From Pyrinomonadaceae bacterium (GTDB lineage: Bacteria > Acidobacteriota > Blastocatellia > Pyrinomonadales > Pyrinomonadaceae), in the NCBI GenBank assembly GCA_014534425.1, contig JACVRN010000027.1:1-51035 (forward strand): a stretch of DNA of 51,035 nt, written 5' to 3'. Positions 16,393 to 24,777 of the stretch are shown in pieces (the stretch's first letter is position 1; the number at the start of each line of letters is the position of its first letter). Under the pieces are notes generated by a model. The model had not been told where the DNA came from, did not search any database, and worked only from the letters and a program-made list of their open reading frames with translations. The position numbers and the translations under genes are program-made.

Positions 16393-17553
16393 TTACTTAT
16401 TCGCCGCCGCCATTTCGCCGTTGAGGCGCAGGATTTCCAGGGTCATCTCGGCGGAGGCGTACATGTCTTTAACGTCGAGCCATTCGTTGACGGTGTGGAT
16501 GGCGCGCATGCCCGTGCCCAGGTTGGCGCATTCGATGCCTTTGCGGTTGAAGATGTTTGCGTCGCAGCCTCCGCCCGAAGCCATAGTCTGCACGTCCAAT
16601 CCCATGCGCGCCGCAGCCTGCTTCACCAGTTGCACCACGCGCGATTCGTCCGGCACGTCCATGGCGTAGTATTCCGGCTCGACCTTTGACTCGACCCACG
16701 CTTTGGTAGTCTTGCCTTCGACCGTGACCTCTTTCCCCGCCGCCGCATCTTCAAAGCATTTGACCATGTGGTCGCACTGAGCTTTTAACTTCTCTTCGTT
16801 GAGTGAGCGCGCTTCGCCTTTTAGCTCCACGAGGTTCGTGATGATGTTGGTGGCTTCGCCGCCGCGTATGACGCCTATGTTGGCTGTGGTCTCTTCGTCT
16901 ATGCGACCGAGCTTCATCTTGCTGATGGCTTCGGCTGCAATCTGTATGGCTGAGATGCCGAGTTCAGGCGCGACGCCCGCGTGAGATTCAAGGCCGTGTA
17001 CTTTGAACTCAAGATGATTGGCCGAAGGGCCTTTGGTGAAGAGAAAGCCGGGGTCGTCGGAGTCAAAGACGATGCCGTACTTTGAGCGTATGCGCGAGGT
17101 GTCCAGATGCTTTGCGCCGAGCAAGCCGACTTCTTCGCAGATGGAGAAGACCGCTTCTATGTCCGTGTGCGGGATGTTCTGCTCTTTCAGGCAGCGAATG
17201 GTTTCGATGATGACGGCGCAGCCGGATTTGTCGTCGCCGCCCAGGACGGTTGTGCCGTCAGTGCGTATGATGTCGCCCTCTACAATCGGCTTCACACCCT
17301 CGCCGGGAACGACCGTGTCCATGTGAGCGCTCATCATAATCGGCTCGGCGTTCGGGATTGTGCCCTTGAACCTTGCGATGACGTTGCCGGAGTTTCCGCC
17401 GACCTTGCTCCCGGCGTCGTCAATCTCGACTTCCGCGCCCATCTCTTCGCAATACTGCTTGATGCGCTCGGCCACCTGCCGCTCCTTGCGCGAGTGGCTG
17501 TCAATCTGTACCAGTTCCAGAAGAAGATTCTTGATGCGCTCCTGATTAATCAT
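16393..17553 (-). CDS. M20-family peptidase T-like aminopeptidase
   Basis: The sequence fits the tripeptidase/PepT-like branch of zinc peptidase family M20. Metal ligands are visible in MSAHMDTVVPG (His and bridging Asp), GGDDKSG, the catalytic CEEVG pair, DSDDPG and the C-terminal AIHTVNEWLD histidine. The lid/dimerisation domain is the middle ANHLEFKVHGLESHAGVAPELG region. Length is 386 residues from the ATG at 17553, which has GAGGAG six bases upstream. The frame is open further upstream, but those 64 residues are not family-like. It is a cytosolic enzyme expected to clip N-terminal residues from short peptides. Confidence 0.88.
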   Translation of the reverse strand: MINQERIKNLLLELVQIDSHSRKERQVAERIKQYCEEMGAEVEIDDAGSKVGGNSGNVIARFKGTIPNAEPIMMSAHMDTVVPGEGVKPIVEGDIIRTDGTTVLGGDDKSGCAVIIETIRCLKEQNIPHTDIEAVFSICEEVGLLGAKHLDTSRIRSKYGIVFDSDDPGFLFTKGPSANHLEFKVHGLESHAGVAPELGISAIQIAAEAISKMKLGRIDEETTANIGVIRGGEATNIITNLVELKGEARSLNEEKLKAQCDHMVKCFEDAAAGKEVTVEGKTTKAWVESKVEPEYYAMDVPDESRVVQLVKQAAARMGLDVQTMASGGGCDANIFNRKGIECANLGTGMRAIHTVNEWLDVKDMYASAEMTLEILRLNGEMAAANK

Positions 17554-17626
17554 TCTCGCTCCTCGTAGGTTTAAGTTGTTCCCGAATCCTACTACACGCC
17601 TGAGGGCGCACGCTACTTTTCGAATT

Positions 17627-18379
17627 TCAAGCGCGCCACTCTTCGCCGCGACGGTTAAGCTCGTCCATCTTGCTTTGCAACTCTTCCAGCCTGGCCTTGA
17701 GCGTAGCCTCGTCCGCATCCGTAGGGACATAGACAGGCTCAGCAATTTCCATCAGCGCACGCGTGAAAGGCAAGGGCACCTGGAAAGCATCCCAGGAGGG
17801 CGCTTGCCAGAAGCGCGAGGCCGTGACGTTGAAGGGCAAGATAGGCTGCCCTGTCTTTTTCGCCAGGAGCACTGCGCCCATCTTCGCCACGCGTCTAGGC
17901 CCCTTCGGCCCGTCAACCGTAAAGCCCACCGGAATGTGTGCGCGCAGGAGTCTTGCCATCTCAATCATCGCGCCGACGCCGCCGCGCGTGCTTGAGCCGC
18001 GCACGCTGCCGAAGCCGAAGCGTTGCAGAAAGCGCGCTATGTACTCGCCGTCGAAGCTCTGCGATGTCATGTAGACTATGCCGCGCCGCTTCCAGAAGTA
18101 GATTGCCAAGTAAATGCAGTCGTGCCAGAGCGTGTGAATGCCCGCGAAGCCCTCGCGCTCGACCCGCTCGTAATGCTCCCAACCCCTTATCTCGTAGCGC
18201 GTGGTAAAGCCTATGACGTTAATCAGGGCGTAGAAGAGCAGGTCTGCGAGCCGTATCAGGAGCCGCTTCTTGAAGGGATAGGCCGAGAGGCTTCGGAACC
18301 TGTAATAGCGCTCGAATGTGCCCTCTCGTTCCCCATTCGTGCGCCTCTGATTGTTTCTTTGTTCAGCCGATGCTTGCAT
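17627..18379 (-). CDS. DUF374 lysophospholipid acyltransferase-like protein
   Basis: The protein has the DUF374/LPLAT layout: a hydrophobic N-terminal segment (about 40-60), the HTLWHD motif with the catalytic-type His and Asp, RGSSTRGGVGAM, and the FTVDGPKGPRRVAK block. Members are predicted to acylate lipid A-like or other lysolipid acceptors at the inner membrane, but no activity is proven for most. The ATG at 18379 is preferred; a TTG at 18391 is also in frame. The window also carries lpxA and lpxI, so an envelope-lipid role is a reasonable inference. Confidence 0.82.
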   Translation of the reverse strand: MQASAEQRNNQRRTNGEREGTFERYYRFRSLSAYPFKKRLLIRLADLLFYALINVIGFTTRYEIRGWEHYERVEREGFAGIHTLWHDCIYLAIYFWKRRGIVYMTSQSFDGEYIARFLQRFGFGSVRGSSTRGGVGAMIEMARLLRAHIPVGFTVDGPKGPRRVAKMGAVLLAKKTGQPILPFNVTASRFWQAPSWDAFQVPLPFTRALMEIAEPVYVPTDADEATLKARLEELQSKMDELNRRGEEWRA

Positions 18380-18597
18380 AAGAGTGGTCAAGGTTAAAGG
18401 GAAAAAAGGAAAAAGAAAAGTCGCCGCACGGGGGCCGAAGAGCCGAAAATCGCCGTTCTGCCCTTTACCTTTGGCGCGAATTGAATATTATTTGAAACGT
18501 GAGACCCCGATTTGGCGTATAGCGGTTCGCTATGGGCGTTGATGTAGGGGGCATCTCCCTCCTCGTACAAGAAAAAGTCCGAACGGCAGAGAGGTTG

Positions 18598-19464
18598 ATG
18601 GATAGACGGCGAATCCTCATCGTTGATGATAACGATGAACTACGCACTGCGCTGGAGCAGGTCTTGCGCGACCTGGGGCACGACGTGGTTGCGACCAACG
18701 ACCGCGAAGCCGCAGTCGAGCGCGCGGATCTGGACGAGTTTGACCTGATTATCTCAGACCTCACGGACGACGCCGAATCCGGCGTGGAAATCCTCTCAGA
18801 GCTTCAACGCCAGCGCTTGGCCGTCCCCGTCGTCGTCTCATCGGACGAAGCGCAAAAGCCCGGCATAGTTAAAGCCTTCAAGATGGGCGCGGCCAATTTC
18901 CTGCGCGCTCCCTACAACAACGACGAGTTGCGCGCGATTGTCGAAAAGACTCTCTCATACAAGCTGCGCTTCGTTGAAGATTTGAAGGTGCTGCCCTACG
19001 TGCGCGAGAAGATTGATTTTGAATTGCCGTCGGATGTCACTTTGATGAACGGCGTGCTCCAATACTTAATCGAGCGCGTCTCTCGCCTCGGCGTCATCAA
19101 GCCCGAACGCTCCAACCTCTACGTCGCTCTGGACGAAGCATTCGTCAACGCAGTCAAGCACGGCAACAAGAACGACCCGTCAAAACTGGTACGCATCACG
19201 GCAGAGCTATCCGCCAAGGAATGCCGCTTCACCGTCGAAGACGAAGGCGAGGGCTTCAACATCAGCGAGATTCCAGACCCGTGCGACCCGGAGAATCTCT
19301 TCAAATCGTCGGGCCGTGGCGTGCTTCTCATCTACAACATCATGGACGAGGTCAAGTACAACGAGCGCGGCAATCAACTGACGATGGTCAAGCGCCCGGA
19401 AGACTCCTTTGAAAACGACCTGATTGAATCCCTCACGACCGACGACAATCGCGCACACAACTGA
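18598..19464 (+). CDS. Receiver domain fused to RsbW-like anti-sigma kinase domain
   Basis: Residues 1-125 are a response-regulator receiver with the acidic pocket Asp10/Asp11 and the phospho-acceptor Asp54 in IISDLTD. The invariant lysine of the KP motif is replaced: FLRAPY has Ala104 in that place. Residues about 150-275 are a GHKL ATPase of the RsbW/SpoIIAB type, with the N-box ALDEAFVNAVKHGN, DEGEGF and GRGVLLI. Such domains phosphorylate anti-sigma-factor antagonists in partner-switching circuits. The ATG at 18598 follows AGAGG; a longer frame from 18532 is possible. The glycosyltransferase-like gene begins one base after the stop codon, so co-expression is likely. Confidence 0.85.
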   Translation: MDRRRILIVDDNDELRTALEQVLRDLGHDVVATNDREAAVERADLDEFDLIISDLTDDAESGVEILSELQRQRLAVPVVVSSDEAQKPGIVKAFKMGAANFLRAPYNNDELRAIVEKTLSYKLRFVEDLKVLPYVREKIDFELPSDVTLMNGVLQYLIERVSRLGVIKPERSNLYVALDEAFVNAVKHGNKNDPSKLVRITAELSAKECRFTVEDEGEGFNISEIPDPCDPENLFKSSGRGVLLIYNIMDEVKYNERGNQLTMVKRPEDSFENDLIESLTTDDNRAHN

Positions 19465-19465
19465 G

Positions 19466-21025
19466 ATGCGCCAGGCAAAAGCGCAAAGCTTTCTAGCAGA
19501 GTGGCCCTTCTGGCTCCTGCCAGCCCTGCTATCACTCGCCCTTGCCATCTACTTCGTAGACCCCTTCATAGGCGACTGGGACGCGCTCGATTACACGGTG
19601 CTATCGCTCGCAGGCAAGCCCTCCACGCTGCTCTTCGGGCGCATGCTGTTTATCTTCTACAACCACGCCCTCTGGCTGGCGGCTCATGCCCTCTTTAATC
19701 TTCCGGCTGAAAAAGCCTACCTGCTTTTTAAGTACGCGGTCGTCTTGCAAAGCCCTCTGGCCGTTATAGTCTGGTGGAAATTCGCGCGTGCGTTGACGAA
19801 ATCCGTAGAGGCCGCGACGCTCGCGGCATTGCTGCTTGCGCTTTCATCCTTCTTCATAATCTATAGCGGGCAGGTGATGACGGAGATTCCGTCTATACTT
19901 TTACTGGGCTTGGGATTGCTGGTTCACCTGCGGGGCCTGCAAAGAAAAAGCTTGTGGGTAGTTATAGCGGGCGCGTGCCTGATGGGCCTGAGCGTCAACC
20001 TGCGAGAAGGGACTGCGCTCTACGGAGTGTGGCTCGTGCTGGCTCCTTTCAGTTGCGGGTGGAAGTTGGGGCGGCGAGAGATTATGACAATCGCGCTCGC
20101 GTGCGCGGTCTTTTTCCTCTTCGCCGTGGGCGGGTTCGCGTTCTTCTATTTAGCGAACGTAGGCAATTATCGTTACGAGTGGCGGGCCGCCTTTGAATCA
20201 CTGAGAGCCGAATCGCTGCGCCATCCGGTGCGGCTTGAGAACATGCTGACGCTCCTGTGGTACTTCCTTCTGGCGGGGCCGGTCGCGCTCCTCTGTTTTC
20301 CCTTTGCCGCCTGTAGAGAGTTTAAGCGTCGCGGTTTTACGCCGCTTCTTCTGCTGGCCGTCATAGGCTTTCTTGCCAATCTCTCATTAATCATTCACTA
20401 CAGCGTGGTGCTCAACGGTCGCTATCTTCTGACGGGTCTTCCGGCGCTCTTGCCCCTAGTAGGCTCTTACCTGTTCGAGGCGCAGGTCGCGCTTCTCAAG
20501 GATAGTCGCCGCGCCTTCATCACGGCTGTCGCGGGCGTCCTGCTAGCCACGGCGCTCTTCAGCAACTATTACTGGCCGGGCAACTACGCGTATGCTCTGA
20601 CCCGTGCGCGCTCAAAAGATTACCGCGAGCGGCTTGTTCTCTTGCCGAAAGACGCGGTTGTCATTGCGGGCGGTCAGACTGTCGGAGTCACTTACTGGCG
20701 CGGTGTCGGTTTAGGCGATTGGGATGTTATAGGCACTGGCGCGGGCTGGCCCGGCGCTGCGCTTCCCTCCGAGATAGAGAAATATTTGAATAGCGGGCGA
20801 AGAGTTTTTCTGGACACTGACGCGCGCCTCTGGACTCCCTGCGGCTGGCAACTGGCAGAGATACGCCAACTCACGGAGCTTGAGACGCGCTTTCATTTTC
20901 GCCGCGTCTCGGAGACTATCTTCGAGATTAGACCCTTGACGGACGACGCGGCGCAGGATGCCCCGCGTTTAGAGCGGCTCCTGCCGGAGAACAGGCCGGA
21001 AGATACAAAGTATTGTTCAGGCTGA
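19466..21025 (+). CDS. Polytopic membrane glycosyltransferase-like protein (GT-C type), copy 1
   Basis: The 519-residue protein has about ten transmembrane helices. A conserved first-loop motif DPFIGDWDALDY (starting at about residue 31) has the acidic residues expected at the catalytic site of GT-C enzymes such as ArnT and PMT. The last 120 residues are soluble and include the KDAVVIAGGQTVGVTYW stretch. I infer transfer of a sugar from a polyprenyl carrier at the periplasmic face, but the family is not certain. The start is ATG at 19466, one base after the upstream stop. A TTG at 19424 would overlap that gene. It is paralogous to the next gene. Confidence 0.75.
   Translation: MRQAKAQSFLAEWPFWLLPALLSLALAIYFVDPFIGDWDALDYTVLSLAGKPSTLLFGRMLFIFYNHALWLAAHALFNLPAEKAYLLFKYAVVLQSPLAVIVWWKFARALTKSVEAATLAALLLALSSFFIIYSGQVMTEIPSILLLGLGLLVHLRGLQRKSLWVVIAGACLMGLSVNLREGTALYGVWLVLAPFSCGWKLGRREIMTIALACAVFFLFAVGGFAFFYLANVGNYRYEWRAAFESLRAESLRHPVRLENMLTLLWYFLLAGPVALLCFPFAACREFKRRGFTPLLLLAVIGFLANLSLIIHYSVVLNGRYLLTGLPALLPLVGSYLFEAQVALLKDSRRAFITAVAGVLLATALFSNYYWPGNYAYALTRARSKDYRERLVLLPKDAVVIAGGQTVGVTYWRGVGLGDWDVIGTGAGWPGAALPSEIEKYLNSGRRVFLDTDARLWTPCGWQLAEIRQLTELETRFHFRRVSETIFEIRPLTDDAAQDAPRLERLLPENRPEDTKYCSG
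20618..20751 (+). repeat. 134-bp tract identical to 22234-22367 in the paralogue
   Basis: Within the 3' part of the first glycosyltransferase-like gene, 134 consecutive bases are identical to the corresponding bases of the second, while the flanking codons differ. It encodes the segment from DYRERLVLL to GAGWP. A second identical run of 27 bp (the FLDTDARLW codons) and a similar 3' end follow. The pattern suggests gene conversion between tandem paralogues. Confidence 0.85.
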
Positions 21026-21051
21026 AAAGTTTAAGGCTTTCACTTTCCTGA

Positions 21052-22650
21052 TTGACCAGAACAACATCAAATGCCGAGCTAAACGAACGCGAAGCGGCGC
21101 AGGGCTTCCGGCGCTCCTGGCGATGGTGGCTCCCGCCGTCGCTTCTGTCTCTGGCGCTCGCGCTTCTTTATCTAGACCCCTTCATAGGCGACTGGGACGC
21201 GCTGGATTACACGATTCTCTCACTGCGCGGCGCGCCTTCCTCTATGGCGCTTGGCCGCTCGCTTTTCATCTTCACGAACTATGCGCTGTGGCGCGCGGCG
21301 CACGCGCTCTTTAATCTTCCGGCGGCGGACGCCTACCTTCTATTCAAAGGCGCGGTCGTCCTTGTGAGCGCTCTGGCAATCATCGCGTGCTGGCGGCTTG
21401 CGCTGGAGGTGACGGCTTCGGAAAGAAGCGCGACCGTCGCGGCCATCCTTATAGCTCTTTCGCCGTCCTACATAGTCTATAGCGGACAGGTGATGACGGA
21501 GATTCCGTCGCTGCTGCTTCTAGCCATAGCCCTCACGGTTTACCTCAGAGGAGTTAAAAGAGAGCGCCTGTGGATGATGCTGGCGGGCGCTGCCATCCTG
21601 GGCGCGGACGTGAACGTGCGCGAGACCGTTGGCTTCTACGCTCCGTGGCTGGTGATTGCGCCTTTAGCCTGCGGCTGGAAGATTGGACGAAAGCAGATTG
21701 CGACTGCGGCGCTCGCCGCCCTGGTCTTTCTGCTCTTCGCGCTCTCGCCTTTCGCGCTCTGGTTCTGGACGGACGCAGGCAGCTTTCGCCTGTCATGGTA
21801 CGGCTGGCGCGAGACCATGCAGGCGGAAGCGGCGCGTCATCCCGTCAAAGTTTCCAATGTGATTCCCTTCCTGCTCTTTTCTTTCATGACCTCGCCGCCA
21901 GTCTTCCTGGCGCTCCCCTTCGCCTTTGTGAAAGAGTATAGAGCGCGAAAGTTTTCACCAATACTTGCGCTCGCCGCCGCAGGGCTTTTCAGCAACCTTC
22001 TTCTCCTGCTCAACTACAGCACTACTGTCAACTGGCGATACTTTTTGACGGGCCTTCCGGCGCTAGCGCCCCTGGCCGCATCCCTTCTCATGAGCCTCGC
22101 CCAAGCGCGCACGAGGAACCACAGCCGCGCCTTCAGACTCGTTCTCATAGCCCTGGCGCTAACGGTTCCCTTCACGCTCTTTTCTCTACACTCTTTGCGT
22201 AAAGGGTTCGTTGAGAAACACGCGATGATGAGGGATTACCGCGAGCGGCTTGTTCTCTTGCCGAAAGACGCGGTTGTCATTGCGGGCGGTCAGACTGTCG
22301 GAGTCACTTACTGGCGCGGTGTCGGTTTAGGCGATTGGGATGTTATAGGCACTGGCGCGGGCTGGCCTGGCAACTCGCAGCTTTCACCCTTGATTGAATC
22401 CTATTTGACGGCGGGCCGCCGCGTCTTTCTGGACACTGACGCGCGCCTCTGGGCGCCCTGCGGCTGGCAGCTAGAAGAGACCAGGGAGATTGTTAAGCTC
22501 GAATCGCGCTTCCACTTTCGCCGCGTCTCGGAGACTATCTTCGAGATTAGACCCGTGACGGACGGCGCGGCGCAGGACGCTCCGCGTTTAGAGCGCCTTC
22601 TTCCTGAGAACAGACCGGAGGAGATGAAGGCTTGCGCGCCCGCGCAGTAG
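21052..22650 (+). CDS. Polytopic membrane glycosyltransferase-like protein (GT-C type), copy 2
   Basis: This tandem paralogue of the preceding gene has the same order of features: first-loop DPFIGDWDALDY (residues 42-53), a YSGQVMTEIP motif, about ten hydrophobic helices and the soluble C-terminal domain. The frame opens with TTG at 21052 right after an in-frame TGA, and the next methionine is residue 65, well inside the conserved part. The start is therefore TTG or another non-ATG codon, and no good ribosome site is visible. Translation may depend on coupling to copy 1, whose stop lies 26 bp upstream. The product has 532 residues if TTG is used. Confidence 0.72.
   Translation: MTRTTSNAELNEREAAQGFRRSWRWWLPPSLLSLALALLYLDPFIGDWDALDYTILSLRGAPSSMALGRSLFIFTNYALWRAAHALFNLPAADAYLLFKGAVVLVSALAIIACWRLALEVTASERSATVAAILIALSPSYIVYSGQVMTEIPSLLLLAIALTVYLRGVKRERLWMMLAGAAILGADVNVRETVGFYAPWLVIAPLACGWKIGRKQIATAALAALVFLLFALSPFALWFWTDAGSFRLSWYGWRETMQAEAARHPVKVSNVIPFLLFSFMTSPPVFLALPFAFVKEYRARKFSPILALAAAGLFSNLLLLLNYSTTVNWRYFLTGLPALAPLAASLLMSLAQARTRNHSRAFRLVLIALALTVPFTLFSLHSLRKGFVEKHAMMRDYRERLVLLPKDAVVIAGGQTVGVTYWRGVGLGDWDVIGTGAGWPGNSQLSPLIESYLTAGRRVFLDTDARLWAPCGWQLEETREIVKLESRFHFRRVSETIFEIRPVTDGAAQDAPRLERLLPENRPEEMKACAPAQ
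22234..22367 (+). repeat. 134-bp tract identical to 20618-20751 in the paralogue
   Basis: This is the partner of the identical tract in copy 1, with the same orientation and the same position within the gene. The difference that ends the tract is a C/T change in the following proline/glycine codons. The membrane-spanning two thirds of the two genes are clearly more diverged. Confidence 0.85.
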
Positions 22651-22683
22651 CTCTCTTCCGGCCTCCTGCTTTCTTAAAAAGTA

Positions 22684-22711
22684 TTGACTCGCGCACCGGC
22701 TTGGCTACATA
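22684..22711 (+). promoter_or_regulatory. Sigma-70-type promoter before the small membrane protein
   Basis: TTGACT (22684-22689) and TACATA (22706-22711) are separated by 16 bp. The transcript would start near 22718 and reach the ATG at 22766 after about 48 bases. It also lies upstream of the 23000 gene and lolCD. Confidence 0.5.
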
Positions 22712-22765
22712 CTTTTCCTGTCCCGCCTCACCTCTACATGAAACTCGGAAAAGAGGTCTCGCGTT

Positions 22766-22882
22766 ATGAAGCGTATCATGGGGAATTTCGTCTTCTGGGT
22801 CTGCGTGAAGCTGATGTCTGTCGGGGCGCTGCATTTGGTGCTGGACGCGTTTTCAGTCTCGCCGCTCAAGAAGATAATTTAA
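22766..22882 (+). CDS. Candidate 38-aa single-pass membrane protein
   Basis: ATG at 22766 to TAA at 22880-22882 gives a 38-residue product with a basic N-terminus (MKR), a hydrophobic helix from about residue 6 to 27 and a basic end (LKKII). AAGAGG lies about ten bases upstream and a plausible sigma-70 promoter 55-80 bases upstream. It matches no family I know. The ribosome site, promoter and membrane-like composition support a real gene, but 38 codons could arise by chance. Confidence 0.4.
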   Translation: MKRIMGNFVFWVCVKLMSVGALHLVLDAFSVSPLKKII

Positions 22883-22999
22883 GGGCCTGACGGGACAGGG
22901 CCGAAGAATGAGAGTGTCGGACGGTTCGGCGCTCGTGCTTTACGAGCAAGCTCTGGTCAGAACTCTACGTGTGGCCGCGCGGCTCGCGCAGGAATCCGT

Positions 23000-23422
23000 A
23001 TGGTGAATCAACATGAAGTCGCAGGCGGACTGGCTGGCGCGTTACCCGCTCGCCCACCGAGCTATCTGGCGCGCTCCCTGATTCTGGCGCTCCTGGTAAT
23101 CCCCCTGGGGCTGCTCATAGCCGCATCGAAGCTCGTGGAGACCATCAACATCCTGTACCATCCACACATCTCTGAGACGCCCGTATGGATGGGCGCGCTC
23201 ATGGCTATCATGGCGGGCGTCGCAGGTCTACTCGGACTCTTCGCGCCCATCGCAAGTCTCACAAAGTCATTGCAGGTCACGAGCCGTTTCAACGCAGGAA
23301 ATTATGCGGGCGCGGAATCCGCGTCAAAGCGCGCGGCCAACTATTCAAAGCAGAGCATAATATTCCTGATTGCGCTTTCGCTCATCATCTTAACAGACCT
23401 CTTCAGCTTCCTTGCATCCTAA
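23000..23422 (+). CDS. Small membrane protein, possibly CD225/dispanin-like
   Basis: The 140-residue protein has three hydrophobic segments (about 25-45, 62-85 and 118-138). Between the second and third lies a polar loop with FNAGNYAGAESASKRAANYSKQS. The pattern of small residues, (G/N)-Y-x-G-A-x-x-A-S-K-x-A, resembles the intracellular loop of CD225/dispanin proteins, which are membrane-curvature-associated in animals and of unknown role in bacteria. The assignment is tentative. The gene ends 26 bp before lolC and probably shares its transcript. Confidence 0.6.
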   Translation: MVNQHEVAGGLAGALPARPPSYLARSLILALLVIPLGLLIAASKLVETINILYHPHISETPVWMGALMAIMAGVAGLLGLFAPIASLTKSLQVTSRFNAGNYAGAESASKRAANYSKQSIIFLIALSLIILTDLFSFLAS

Positions 23423-23448
23423 AGACCTCTACGTTTAGATAGAGGTTG

Positions 23449-24777
23449 ATGCCCTACGAGCTTTTTCTAGCGCTTCGCTATTTTTACTCGCGCCGCCGTC
23501 GGCCCCTGGCGCGCGTGACGGCGCTGTTTGCCGTGGCGGGAATTGCCTTCGGCGTAGCGGCCTTCATAGTCGCCCTTGCGCTCTCAAACGGTTTTCGTGA
23601 TGAGATGCGCGATAAGATTTTATCCAGCACGGCGCACATCACTCTGATGCGGCGCGACGGTGGAGCCTTTACGGACTATCGCGCGCTCATCAATCGCGTG
23701 CGCGAAGTTCCGGGCGTGCAGGATGCTGCCGCGACTCTTTATGACGGCGCGCTCATTTCCGGCGCGAACAATTCCGCTTACGCCGTGCTGCGCGGACTCG
23801 ACCCAGAATCAGCGCGCTCTGTAGAGCAGCTTCGCCGCTCGCTCGTGCAGGGCACCATAGAGCCGCTCCTGAATGATTCCTCTTTGACCGAAGACGCGAA
23901 AGAAGCGAGAGAAAAGCAGAGCGCGCAAGCGCCCCTGGAGCCGGACACCGAATCTTACAACGCGTCGCAGAGCGAGGCCGCTTTGCCCGTAGTCATCATC
24001 GGCGCGGAACTCGCCGCGCGCACAGGGCTTCGCGTAGGCGACGTGGGCCAACTCATCTCCGGCGACGCCACTTTGACGCCGCTAGGTCTTGCGCCGCGCT
24101 ATCGTCGCGTGCGCGTCGGCGGCATCTTTCGTTCGGGTCTTTATGAATACGACGCGACGTGGATTTACGTCTCGCTCGCCGTTGCCGGCAGTTTTTCGGG
24201 CGAGCAAAAGCCTTCGGCCTCCGCCATCAGTCTTGAGGTCGCGGATATTTATAAAGTCGGTGAAGTTTCGGCGCGCGTGCGCGAGCGTGCGGGCCAGGAC
24301 TTCATAACTGTTGACTGGCAGGAGGCGAACCGCCCGCTCTTCGCCGCGCTCACGCTTGAGCGGCGCATGGGACTTTTCATCATAGCAATTATAATCTTGC
24401 TGGCCGCGCTCAATATAACTACAACGCTCGTGCTGGTCGTAGTGGAGCGCCGAGCGGACATAGCCATACTCTCTGCAATGGGCGCACGCGCGCGTTCCAT
24501 CATGCTGCTCTTCATCATAGAAGGCGCTTTGATAGGCGCAATCGGTGCCGCGCTCGGCGTCCTGCTAGGTCTTCTCATCTCAATCATAGGAGACCGCTAT
24601 CGTCTGGTGAGTCTGCCCGCAGATGTTTACTCAATCAGCAACGTTCCCTTTCACACGCGCGCACAGGACGTTGCGCTCGCAGCGCTCGTAGCATTCGCCT
24701 TGAGCCTTCTAGCCACCATATATCCTGCACGCATCGCCGCGCGCCTTCGCCCGACAGAAGCCCTCAGAGACCAATGA
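23449..24777 (+). CDS. Lipoprotein-releasing ABC transporter permease (LolC/LolE family)
   Basis: The permease has an N-terminal transmembrane helix after a basic stretch (YFYSRRRRPLAR), a long periplasmic MacB-like domain (about 50-290) and three C-terminal helices with the FtsX-domain pattern (ADIAILSAMGARARSIMLLFIIEG). The LSNGFRDEMRDKIL segment after helix 1 is characteristic of LolC/E, which lifts lipoproteins out of the inner membrane for LolA. Length is 442 residues from the ATG at 23449. Its stop overlaps lolD by four bases (ATGA). A single LolC/E-type permease probably forms a homodimer, as in other LolF-type systems. Confidence 0.9.
   Translation: MPYELFLALRYFYSRRRRPLARVTALFAVAGIAFGVAAFIVALALSNGFRDEMRDKILSSTAHITLMRRDGGAFTDYRALINRVREVPGVQDAAATLYDGALISGANNSAYAVLRGLDPESARSVEQLRRSLVQGTIEPLLNDSSLTEDAKEAREKQSAQAPLEPDTESYNASQSEAALPVVIIGAELAARTGLRVGDVGQLISGDATLTPLGLAPRYRRVRVGGIFRSGLYEYDATWIYVSLAVAGSFSGEQKPSASAISLEVADIYKVGEVSARVRERAGQDFITVDWQEANRPLFAALTLERRMGLFIIAIIILLAALNITTTLVLVVVERRADIAILSAMGARARSIMLLFIIEGALIGAIGAALGVLLGLLISIIGDRYRLVSLPADVYSISNVPFHTRAQDVALAALVAFALSLLATIYPARIAARLRPTEALRDQ

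Noticed and set aside
22914..22999. 32-codon frame ending in the ATGGTGA at the 23000 start
   Set aside because: It has no ribosome site, no hydrophobic or conserved pattern, and may simply be leader sequence.
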